DNA of 64,000 nucleotides from an uncultured Selenomonadaceae bacterium (GTDB lineage Bacteria > Bacillota > Negativicutes > Selenomonadales > Selenomonadaceae): the NCBI GenBank assembly GCA_905234235.1, contig CAJOHN010000003.1, positions 119,708 to 183,707 on the forward strand. The letters are read 5' to 3'. Under the pieces are notes generated by a model. The model was not told where the DNA came from, did no database searches, and saw nothing but the letters and a program-made list of their open reading frames with translations. This document shows positions 47,801 to 55,844 of the stretch, piece after piece; position 1 is the stretch's first letter; the number at the start of each line of letters is the position of its first letter. Position numbers and translations under genes: made by a program.

Positions 47801-48672
47801 GAGGATTGCAAAAGAGATACGCTACAAGTCGGTGAACGCTGAAACGTTTTGCTTGTCCTTCGATCCTCAATGTCACTTTGGCGTAAGAGCCGTAACAGTC
47901 GAACTTAAGAAATTTTCTAGTAAGGTTTGAATAAACTCGTCCGTCCGAGTACACGAGATAATCATAAAAATTTTTAACAGCCATTCGGCATAACCTCCTT
48001 TCCTCGAAAAGTCTCAGCACAGGATTCGCATTGAGCATTCCCTGTTAGCCTCGCCACAAATTGCCATTTCCTGCAATTCCGCAATAAGCGTTGGCAAGAC
48101 ACCTCAAATTTTTGAGTTCACCCGGTTTTTCATAGCGCGTTGCCACGCTAAGCCACGACTTTTTCATGGATATGGATCCAGTTTTCTTTGTCAGCCTGCA
48201 CGAATTCTTCGGGCAAAACGTAATTGTCGACGAAATACTTTGAACTTTCCGCGCCGAGCTTTAGCATAATGCCCATTGAAGCATCGGTGTTAATGTTGGC
48301 GTTGTCGCGCTTGAGGTCAATGTCTACGGAGTCGGCGAAAAAAATATCTCGGTAGGTGTCCATCAATTTTTTCTGCGCGGCGCGTCGCTGAGAATGTTTC
48401 TGCCGATAAACTATGAATTGCTTGGCAACGTCGAAGAAACCATGCGCCATTAAACATTTCTCGACTAGGTCTTGAATCGATTCAACGTCTATGATTTCCT
48501 TATCGGCAATGGAACGCTCTACCGAATTCGTCACGAGTTCCAAATCGGCGTCGGAAAGTTTATCGGCGGGCGTCGACGCATCACGATTCGCTCCGACTAT
48601 CGCACTGAAAATTTTTTCGCGGTCGTAATTAACTCGTTGTCCCGAACGCTTCCGAACTTTAGTCAGTTGCAT
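44887..48672 (-). CDS. nrdD: Anaerobic ribonucleoside-triphosphate reductase, split gene: exon 1 48166-48672, exon 2 46632-47425, exon 3 44887-45781; spliced product 731 aa
   Basis: ATP-cone (VRKRSGQRVNYDREKIFSAIVGAN); joined junctions WIHIH|DKDFSLITFNCCQ and CVAT-M|GCRTRVMSNVNG; exon lengths 507+794+895=2196 nt, divisible by 3 and in frame. Confidence 0.9.
45782..46631 (-). other. Group I intron 2 in nrdD (850 nt)
   Basis: 5' exon ...GACCAU| with IGS GUGG; P10 CCU/GGG; P2 CAUGCG-GCAA-CGCAUG; R CGACUAUCGAAAG, S AAAUAGUC; ends in omega-G. Confidence 0.88.
45939..46502 (-). CDS. NUMOD4/HNH homing endonuclease inside intron 2
   Basis: EIWKSIKGYENYYSVSNLGNVRN (NUMOD4-like), FFVHRLVAYHFVSGYSDELVVNHKNGDKKDNRAENLEWVSRSEN; stop abuts R element. 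Confidence 0.88.
   Translation of the reverse strand: MNIVKEIWKSIKGYENYYSVSNLGNVRNDKTHRILQGDFNTVGYRRVILYVPIKKRFFVHRLVAYHFVSGYSDELVVNHKNGDKKDNRAENLEWVSRSENDLHAFRNDLRHIHVSGHAGDMYYQVFDYSTGVLIKEYSRKPDLMADYKINRATVVKSCSRGYFYADWKHKRGKIGIRRVFKKVMLNV
47426..48165 (-). other. Group I intron 1 in nrdD (740 nt)
   Basis: 5' exon ...AUCCAU| pairs with IGS GUGG (U-G at splice site); P10 GUC/GAC; P2 AGCGUG-GCAA-CGCGCU; P-like UUGCAGGAAA; R CGACUAUCGAAAG, S GAUAUAGUC (P7 GACUAU/AUAGUC); ends in omega-G. Confidence 0.88.
47538..47984 (-). CDS. HNH homing endonuclease inside intron 1
   Basis: MAVKNFYDYLVYSDGRVYSNLTRKFLK...FSVHRLVAYLFCNPPANYSKLEVDHLDNNHFNNSAENLEWVTPKENNRRA; stop codon just before the R element. 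Confidence 0.85.
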   Translation of the reverse strand: MAVKNFYDYLVYSDGRVYSNLTRKFLKFDCYGSYAKVTLRIEGQAKRFSVHRLVAYLFCNPPANYSKLEVDHLDNNHFNNSAENLEWVTPKENNRRAREKGVNDVSLSNSNRWKDEEFRKKTSRNISAGQILSGCFSRRHNLRCRLEK

Positions 48673-48811
48673 CTGCTTCTCCTCCTTTCAAGTTAAGTGG
48701 CGCGATTATATCATCTGAAAACGTCTTTGTGAACAACCGCTAAAACCGCACCGCTACGCCGTTTGTTTCTTTTTAGCAAGCAGTGACGCGGAAAAATTTT
48801 TAGCAAAAAAA

Positions 48812-48836
48812 AATCCCCGCCGTGTTCGACGAGGAT
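48812..48836 (-). terminator. Terminator after nrfA remnant
   Basis: CCTCGTCG-AACA-CGGCGGGG + T-run on minus strand. Confidence 0.6.
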
Positions 48837-48856
48837 AAATTTTTATCGAATGGATT

Positions 48857-49817
48857 TTATTGAGCGGGCGCAGGTGCTGGAGCCGCCGGTTTGAAAGGTT
48901 CAGTCGGCAAAGGTTCCAAAGTATAATCGCCCTTTGTCGCGACGAGTGCCGCCTCAATCGCTTTGTGTGCTCTGTCAATCGAAATTCCAAGTGACTTCAT
49001 GCATTTGTCGGGGTTGTGGAAGCCCATAGAACTTTCGGCGGAGACCCAATCCCAATACCATTGAGCCTCACGAACTAACATGCGGGCATTTGCAAGTTGT
49101 TCATCAGTCGCGCCCGCCGCATTAGCCGCTTGAATTGTTTTGTGAGCGCGAGCCGTTGTTTCTCCGGCTATCCGCAAAATGAACTTTTAACATGCGAGCC
49201 TCGCTGTCGGGATGAGTCCAATCGCCCGTGAATCCTTTGGAGTGCCCGTCGTGATAATATTTAAATTCGGATTCGGGGTCGAGCCCATTAGCGAACGGCA
49301 TATGAACGCGCCCATCTCCGCCATGCTTTCAACGAAACCTTGATTGTAAACGCGCAACTGCATTGTATCGGGGTCGTGGCAAGTAGAACAGCCGAACCAT
49401 TCGTCCTCTTTAATCGGCGCGGCAATTTCATCGAAAGGCTTAGAGGCAAATTCCCAGCCGCTTTCCTTAAAATAAACGTCGTACATGTAGGAGCCTTTGC
49501 AGACTATGCACGAGCCTTTCTGCCCGGGACGGCGAAGCGATTCTAAAATATCTTGCCCGGCGTACCAATGCCCGCGATCGTCGTCGTACTGAATCGAAAA
49601 CTTGTAGCCTTTGAATAATTCAATCTGTTCGGGCTGTTCCGTAAGAATTAAATTGCAACGGGTAAGCGTCTTTGAAAGCCATGCGAGTCAGCTTTTGGTC
49701 TTCGGGAATTTGTGCAAGTTCAAATTTTGTAGCGGGTTTGGCGATAACTCGCGTAAACAGCAAGCCGAAGAAAATCAGTGCGCCCGCGATATATTTCTGT
49801 AGCCTAGTCAACTTTAA
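48857..49817 (-). pseudogene. nrfA: Cytochrome c nitrite reductase catalytic subunit remnant, frameshifts and missing segments
   Basis: Fragments in different frames: IPEDQKLTRMAFKDAYPLQFNSY; KGYKFSIQYDDDRGHWYAGQDILESLRRPGQKGSCIVCKGSYMYDV...FGCSTCHDPDTMQLRV; MPFANGLDPESEFKYYHDGHSKGFTGDWTHPDSEARML; MRIAGETTARAHKTI...AQWYWDWVSAESSMGFHNPDKC. Confidence 0.85.
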
Positions 49818-50230
49818 TACCCCCTCGAGCCGTGCGCGATTCTGCTGTGGCACTTCCCTGCGTGCCGCTTGGTGCGCTGTTCACAATTTTCGGCAACCAT
49901 CTTGCGAGCATCGGCGTCGAGCTTAATTCTGTTCGGATAATCGCGCATAATCTCATGATACATATCGACCATGCCGGTGCGCCCCTTCTCAATCAGATAG
50001 TGCGCGGTGTTCTCGTGCGGCAAATGGCATTCGACGCAATCAAGTTCCCTGTGACTTGAAACCTCGAACGTTGCCGCCTCGTGTTTCATTGAATGGCATT
50101 GACTGCAGAAAAATTTTGTGCCCGAAGCGTGCAAAGCTCCCATTCCTACGCCGACCGCCAGCACTCCGACGACAAAGCCGCCCGCCAGACATTTCAGCGT
50201 ATGTTTTTCAAGTAAATCTTTTATGCACAT
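49814..50230 (-). CDS. nrfH: NrfH-like cytochrome c, apparently degenerate at the C-terminus
   Basis: FCSQCHSMKHE and LDCVECHLPHE intact; later heme motifs altered (ENCEQRTKRHAGKCHSRIAHGSRGY). Confidence 0.8.
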   Translation of the reverse strand: MCIKDLLEKHTLKCLAGGFVVGVLAVGVGMGALHASGTKFFCSQCHSMKHEAATFEVSSHRELDCVECHLPHENTAHYLIEKGRTGMVDMYHEIMRDYPNRIKLDADARKMVAENCEQRTKRHAGKCHSRIAHGSRGY

Positions 50231-50245
50231 GTTCCCTCCTCCTTC

Positions 50246-52183
50246 CTAGAATTTTTTTATTGCCAACAGAGTTCCCGCGCAGATTGCCGTGACGCTTAAC
50301 CATAACAGCCAGATAAACGGTTTCGTGGAAATTGTGGCGGTCACGGGCATTGACGAAAGTTTTTCGAGAGTCGGGAGAATTTCTAATCGCGCCTTCTGCA
50401 AGTCGCCGGATATTCCCGTCAATCGTACGCGCCTTTTGCCGTTGAAAACTTCCAAAGCTTGCGAAGAACCACCGTCGGGCGTCACGATTATCAGCGGGTG
50501 AATTACTTCCTCAACTTCGCCGTCGGTTATCGTGATTTGAGCGGTTGCCTGCGTCGGTTGATTATTTTCGTCGCGTTCGATATGCGCGTCCTCGAAAACG
50601 TAACCGAGTTCGCCGTCCATTGTAAAAAGATTTTTAGTCAACGATAATTCTTGAACGTCATCGATTGCCGACGCGTGCGGCGCGATATAAATGTCGCCGG
50701 AAAAATTTTTCAAGATAGCGGGCTCGCGAGCGGCATCCTCTCCATTTCCGCGCAGTTTCGTTAAAGCTCTGACTGCCTCGCCGTCAACCGTGTAGACGTA
50801 AAATTTTTTATGCTCCGCCTCGAAAAATACTTGCCCCTCGTAAATGACTTCGTGCCCTGCGATTGAAATTTTTTCTCGCGGTCGAAGTTCTTGCGTAACG
50901 GTCTCGCCCTGCACGGAAATTATTATCGCCGTCAACATCGCCAAGAATCCAACGTGCGCAACTTTTCCGCCGAAACTTATCATTCGCCCGAACTTTGCAA
51001 ACGTATAAATCATCAGCGCGGCGACGGTTAAAGCTATAGGCGCGGTCGGTCTTACATAAAAATCAGTATCGACGGCGGCGGCTTGCCCGAACAGTTGGCT
51101 AAGGAGCGGCATTGACATTCCAATCCAAACAATCACCGCGATAAAAATTAACAGCAGACAACTCAGCAGGATTATGAACGCCGATTCGCCGTGAGTTTCG
51201 TACATTTTACCTTGCGGGAGAGATTTCGCTTTGATTAGGATAATGCAGAGCCCGCCGATTAAGACGAGCGCATTTGCGAGCGCGATTGCCAAGCCGATAT
51301 TGGAGCCCGCGAACGAATGAACTGAAAAATCTCCCAGAATCCCCGACCGCGTTAAAAAAGTTCCGTAGATGACGAGCGAATAAGTGAACGTCGCCGCCAA
51401 GTGAGTTACGGCTAAGACGGCGGGCTTTTTTCGCGCGAGGGTTATCAAGTGCAATAGGACAGCCGCCAAGAGATAAGGGACTAACGAAGAATTTTCTACG
51501 GGATCCCAACCCCAATAGCCGCCCCAACCTAAAACTTTATACGCCCAATAGCCGCCGATAAAAATTCCTGCGCCGAGTAAACTCCACGCTAACAACGTCC
51601 ATTTGCGAGCCTCTTCGAGCCAAGCTTGTGACGTTTCTGTTAATAAATTTCCCAAACTCAGCGCGAACGGCACCGCTAACAGCGCGTAGCCCACAAAAAT
51701 TATCGGCGGGTGAATTGCCATCCAAAAATCTTGCAACAGCGGATTGAGCCCGACGCCTTCATAAACCTGCGCGGGATTTTCTGCGAACGGCGACTTAGCT
51801 AAGACTAAAAACGTCAGAACGCTTTGCAGTAAGAAAAAAATTCCTAAAGCCGCCGCGCTTGTCCGCCTGAAGGTTAAAATCGCGCCGGTTATCGCGTGAA
51901 TCAATAGCCACAGTAAAAACGAACCTTGTTGCCCCGCCCAGAACGCCGAAATTTTATACATTGTCGGGAGCGTCGTTGAGGAATAAGTCGCCACGTATTC
52001 GACGCTGAAATCATTTTCAAAGAGCAGATACCAAAGTAGCAAACTCGCCGCGCAGATAAAACTTGTCGACGTTCCCGCGCAGATTTTGACGAGCCGAGCC
52101 GACGGGATTTTTTGCGCGAAACATATAATCATCGCCGCAAGTGACGCCGTCAACCCGCCGCCTAATAATAAAATTCCCGTCAA
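50246..52183 (-). CDS. ccmF: Cytochrome c maturation heme lyase CcmF
   Basis: WGGYWGWDPVENSSLVPYLLAAVLLH, YKISAFWAGQQGSFLLW. Confidence 0.93.
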   Translation of the reverse strand: MTGILLLGGGLTASLAAMIICFAQKIPSARLVKICAGTSTSFICAASLLLWYLLFENDFSVEYVATYSSTTLPTMYKISAFWAGQQGSFLLWLLIHAITGAILTFRRTSAAALGIFFLLQSVLTFLVLAKSPFAENPAQVYEGVGLNPLLQDFWMAIHPPIIFVGYALLAVPFALSLGNLLTETSQAWLEEARKWTLLAWSLLGAGIFIGGYWAYKVLGWGGYWGWDPVENSSLVPYLLAAVLLHLITLARKKPAVLAVTHLAATFTYSLVIYGTFLTRSGILGDFSVHSFAGSNIGLAIALANALVLIGGLCIILIKAKSLPQGKMYETHGESAFIILLSCLLLIFIAVIVWIGMSMPLLSQLFGQAAAVDTDFYVRPTAPIALTVAALMIYTFAKFGRMISFGGKVAHVGFLAMLTAIIISVQGETVTQELRPREKISIAGHEVIYEGQVFFEAEHKKFYVYTVDGEAVRALTKLRGNGEDAAREPAILKNFSGDIYIAPHASAIDDVQELSLTKNLFTMDGELGYVFEDAHIERDENNQPTQATAQITITDGEVEEVIHPLIIVTPDGGSSQALEVFNGKRRVRLTGISGDLQKARLEILPTLEKLSSMPVTATISTKPFIWLLWLSVTAICAGTLLAIKKF

Positions 52184-52187
52184 GACT

Positions 52188-52559
52188 TCACCTCGCTTGT
52201 TGCCCTTCGTACTTCGACGGACACTTAATCAGAAGTTTTTTAGCGTGAAAAGTTTCGTCCTCCGGAGCGTACTTGCCGACAGCAACGATATGATACGCCT
52301 CGTCGAATTGGTCGGGCTTAATGCCGTCGAATTTAACGCGCAAAGTCTCGCCAGTCTCCTCGTCTTGGAGGCTGAAAATAAATTCGTTGCCAACCTGCGC
52401 GAGCTGAAAATTTTTATCGAGCAGACCTTTGACTTGCACGCCGTTTGAAGTCGCACGCGCCTCAGCAATGCTCACGTATGGCGTAACGCTCTCGGCAAGA
52501 TTCAAACCCGCATAAGCCACGAAGCCGACAAGTAAGACAATTAAAAAAATCTTCCGCAC
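52188..52559 (-). CDS. ccmE: Cytochrome c maturation heme chaperone CcmE
   Basis: OB-fold protein EARATSNGVQVKGLLDKNFQ...LRVKFDGIKPDQFDEAYHIVAVGKY, adjacent to ccmF. Confidence 0.85.
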   Translation of the reverse strand: MRKIFLIVLLVGFVAYAGLNLAESVTPYVSIAEARATSNGVQVKGLLDKNFQLAQVGNEFIFSLQDEETGETLRVKFDGIKPDQFDEAYHIVAVGKYAPEDETFHAKKLLIKCPSKYEGQQAR

Positions 52560-52693
52560 AAGTCGCCGCCTCCCCCCGATAAATTTTGCTGATTATATCA
52601 TTGTAAAAAATTGCGCGTTGTTGCGCGGGCAACGCAGGTAAACAAAAAGCCGCCGTCGAATACGTAGCAAATTCTTGCGAGGAAGTGGACGGA

Positions 52694-53650
52694 ATGAGTA
52701 AATACTCTCACATAAAAAGTTTTGTAGACTTGGACGAGGCGGCGAAGATTCTCGGCGAGATACTTCAACGGCATTTTGAGCAGTTCGGCGGCTACAGCAA
52801 CAAGCAACTCCTGTTCAATGCCGCGTCCGAAGAACTTTCCATGTTCATTAACGATAACGGCTGTGAAAGTGCAGAGGACATTTATGCGGTCGCGCGTTTC
52901 CTGTTTGATAAAAAGTTTGGCAAGGAAAAACTTTACAAGTTTTATAATCAACATATTTTTAAGGACGAGCCGGATTATCCGATGTCGACAAAAGGGCTAA
53001 TGATTCATCTTGCGCGAAATAACGGCGGCATTCTGCATGTGGGCGACGCGAAAAATTATCTCCAAAAACTTATGTTTGCTAATAGAGGGTTTAGCGAGCG
53101 TTTGCAAATCAATTCTTCCGACACGTTCCTTGCATACGACGCTGATAGATATTTGCTGAGCGAGACAATCGGGATTGATGACGCGTGGTGCCGGCGGCTT
53201 TATGAACATCTTGACGGTTTATTTAGTGCGGAAAATGTGGCGTATATAGTTCCGAGAGACATAACCGACGCGTGGTTTGAAACATTGCCCGCTTTGCCGC
53301 AAAATCTCAAGTGGACGCGGCTCTTGCTCCAAGAAATTTTAAAAAAATATCCCGCCACAGGATTTAAATGTATATTGCCTAAACCGAATTGTAACCACCA
53401 AAAACTTGTGGCGGCGTTCGTCCCGATTAATTCGCCCCTGCAATCATTTCCGGACGTGGTAACGCTGTTCATGCAAGGATATGAGCAACTGCCCGTGCGC
53501 ATGTCGGCAGGAAGTTTGCAGAAGAAATTACGCGTGGCGGGCATGGTAGCCAATAGCGAATTGCTTTTAACGTTGCACAAGGTGCTGAATGATTATCGGT
53601 TCGCTTGGTCGTTTGATAAGAAAACGGTTTACGTTCGCGGGAACAGATAA
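52694..53650 (+). CDS. Uncharacterised protein, first gene of defence-like operon (318 aa)
   Basis: MSKYSHIKSFVDLDEAAKILGEILQRHFEQFGGYSNKQLLFNAASEELSMFINDNG...; adjacent to PAPS reductase-like gene, same strand. Confidence 0.7.
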   Translation: MSKYSHIKSFVDLDEAAKILGEILQRHFEQFGGYSNKQLLFNAASEELSMFINDNGCESAEDIYAVARFLFDKKFGKEKLYKFYNQHIFKDEPDYPMSTKGLMIHLARNNGGILHVGDAKNYLQKLMFANRGFSERLQINSSDTFLAYDADRYLLSETIGIDDAWCRRLYEHLDGLFSAENVAYIVPRDITDAWFETLPALPQNLKWTRLLLQEILKKYPATGFKCILPKPNCNHQKLVAAFVPINSPLQSFPDVVTLFMQGYEQLPVRMSAGSLQKKLRVAGMVANSELLLTLHKVLNDYRFAWSFDKKTVYVRGNR

Positions 53651-53675
53651 CAATCTTTTGAACAGAGGTCAGTTA

Positions 53676-55832
53676 ATGTACGGCTACGAATGGACGAACA
53701 CGAACGGAATTTATCGGTTGTCCGTGAACAGCAAAATCGAAAAGGAAATTCGCCCGGTATTCAAAGAGGAATTGGATTATTTCGGCTTCAACGAGCATTG
53801 GAGTTATCCGAAAACTGATGCGCCGTTGCTTTGGGCGGAGGGAGTTCGACGTTACGTTTTTAATGGGAAATGTGTTGCGGAGGCTGTCGGCGGCGGCTTC
53901 TACACTAAACCCGACATAAAAATTTTCAGCGAGAGTTTAAGCCTTAAGCCGATTGATATAAATTTGCTTTGGGCGGAAAACGAACGGCTGATGCTTGGGC
54001 TTGAGAAAACCGCTATGGATTTTATCCGCAAAACTTACAACGATTATTCAAAGCAGGGCATGACTTTTGCGGTTGCGTTCAGCGGCGGAAAGGATTCGTT
54101 GGTTTTACTCGATTTGGTTGCGCGGACGCTTTCGCCCGATAAATTTTCCGTCGTGTTCAGCAACACCGGCATGGAACTTTCTACGACATATCAATCTGTT
54201 GAACGGGCTAAAAAGCGTTGGGCGTCGCTAAAATTTTACGAGGCAAAAAGTCATCTTGCGCCCGCTGATACTTGGGATAAATTTGGTTTGCCCGGACGCA
54301 GAATGCGTTGGTGCTGTGCAGTTCATAAATCTGTTCCGACAATTCTGCTCCTGCGCGAGATCACAGGAAATTATTTGGTTAAAGCTGTCGTGTTTGACGG
54401 TGTCAGGGCTGAAGAAAGTTTCCAACGTTCCAACTACGACGAAATCAGCGTGGGCGCGAAGAATATCAATCAAATCAACTGCAGACCGATACTCAAATGG
54501 AACTCGGCAGAAATTTTTTTATACCTTTTGCACCGCGACATATTTTTTAACGCGGCTTATCGGTACGGCTTTAATCGCGTCGGCTGTACGATTTGCCCGT
54601 TATCGTCGAGTTGGCGCGACAGTATAAGCAATCACGTTTTCACGGATGAAATTGCTCCGCTCCTACGCAAGGTCGAAGAGTACACAAACGACGCGGGCAT
54701 TAGTAAAAATCAGCAGAAAAGTTATATCGAACAAAACGGCTGGCGCACTCGCATGGGCGGGAAATTTTTAAAGAACGGCGGCAGTCGCTTCGTTGAAAAA
54801 ATTATCGACGACAAAATCACGTTCAGCTTTACGCATAAAACTCAAAACTGGCTCGACGTGTGCGCTATTCTCGGCTCGGTCGTTCAGCGCGAGGGAAATA
54901 TTTACACGCAGATAATCGATTGGCGGCAGTTTCAATTTACCGTCGAGGATAAAGCCGTTACCTATTGGTCGTATTCAAACATGGACAGATTTATTATCAG
55001 TCGCCTGCGCGGGATTGCCAATAAAGTTGCCTATTGCGTCGGCTGTAAGGCGTGCGAGGTGGAATGTCCTGCTAATGCCTTCACAATCATTGACGATAAA
55101 ATTTATATCCGGCAAGAAAATTGCATTCACTGTTGCAACTGCATTGAATTCACACAAAGCAAAGGTTGTCTCGTTGCGAAATCGCTTTTAGTTGCGGGAG
55201 GCGGAAATATGACTTTAAAGGGAATGGATAAATATAAAACTTTTGGCTTTAGGAGAGCGTGGCTGGAACATTTCTTTGAACATAAAGAGAATTGTTTTGT
55301 TATGGATAAGCTCGGCAACCGCCAATTTAAGTGGTACATGCTCAACGCGCCTGCCGGAGAAATTTACGACAAGAATGATTTGATTCTTATGCTCGGCGAT
55401 GATTATTCCAAGTCGACTCGCGATAATGCCGTCACTGCGCTGTTTGAAACTTTTCGTCACAGCCCGATAGGCACCGTCCTTAAGCAAGGCATTCCCATTC
55501 CGAACGGTAACGGTTATAAATTTTCTAAGCAAGGCTGGAATACTCCCGACGCAGTTGCGATACTCTACGCTCTGTACATGTGGGCGGAGGCAACGGGGCG
55601 ATATACTTTTACATTAAATCAAATGACATCAGCCAAAGCCAATGCCGAATCAAAAGGAATTTCTCCCGTATCAATCTTTGCCATAAATCCCGAACGTTTC
55701 AAGGGCATTCTACAAGATGTTGCTCTGCAGTTCGACAAATATATTCGCACGACGTTTATTGCCGATTTGGATAACGTTCAACTGTCCCCCGAATATAAAC
55801 CCATTGACATTCTGAATTTAATCGCTAAGTAA
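53676..55832 (+). CDS. PAPS reductase-like (DndC/BrxP-like) protein with 2x[4Fe-4S] ferredoxin motif and DUF4007-like C-terminus
   Basis: TFAVAFSGGKDSLVLLDLVAR PP-loop; RMRWCCAVHKS; CVGCKACEVECPANAF...CIHCCNCIEFTQSKGC; C-terminal DUF4007-like region. Confidence 0.85.
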   Translation: MYGYEWTNTNGIYRLSVNSKIEKEIRPVFKEELDYFGFNEHWSYPKTDAPLLWAEGVRRYVFNGKCVAEAVGGGFYTKPDIKIFSESLSLKPIDINLLWAENERLMLGLEKTAMDFIRKTYNDYSKQGMTFAVAFSGGKDSLVLLDLVARTLSPDKFSVVFSNTGMELSTTYQSVERAKKRWASLKFYEAKSHLAPADTWDKFGLPGRRMRWCCAVHKSVPTILLLREITGNYLVKAVVFDGVRAEESFQRSNYDEISVGAKNINQINCRPILKWNSAEIFLYLLHRDIFFNAAYRYGFNRVGCTICPLSSSWRDSISNHVFTDEIAPLLRKVEEYTNDAGISKNQQKSYIEQNGWRTRMGGKFLKNGGSRFVEKIIDDKITFSFTHKTQNWLDVCAILGSVVQREGNIYTQIIDWRQFQFTVEDKAVTYWSYSNMDRFIISRLRGIANKVAYCVGCKACEVECPANAFTIIDDKIYIRQENCIHCCNCIEFTQSKGCLVAKSLLVAGGGNMTLKGMDKYKTFGFRRAWLEHFFEHKENCFVMDKLGNRQFKWYMLNAPAGEIYDKNDLILMLGDDYSKSTRDNAVTALFETFRHSPIGTVLKQGIPIPNGNGYKFSKQGWNTPDAVAILYALYMWAEATGRYTFTLNQMTSAKANAESKGISPVSIFAINPERFKGILQDVALQFDKYIRTTFIADLDNVQLSPEYKPIDILNLIAK

Positions 55833-55844
55833 GGAGTCGGCGTC

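Noticed and set aside
44887-48672. Inteins rather than introns in nrdD
   Set aside because: Each exon frame hits a stop shortly after the junction (TAG at 48148, TAA at 46625), the HNH ORFs have their own starts, and RNA elements (P1, P10, P2, P7, omega-G) are present.
44887-48672. nrdD as a pseudogene broken by insertion
   Set aside because: Both junctions rejoin perfectly in frame at motif residues with group I splice-site features, so splicing explains it better; the missing C-terminal motif is reported separately.
52600-52680. GCGTTG...CAACGC inverted repeat upstream of the defence operon as an operator
   Set aside because: Only one short 6-bp stem in a GC-rich stretch; not enough to call a regulatory site.
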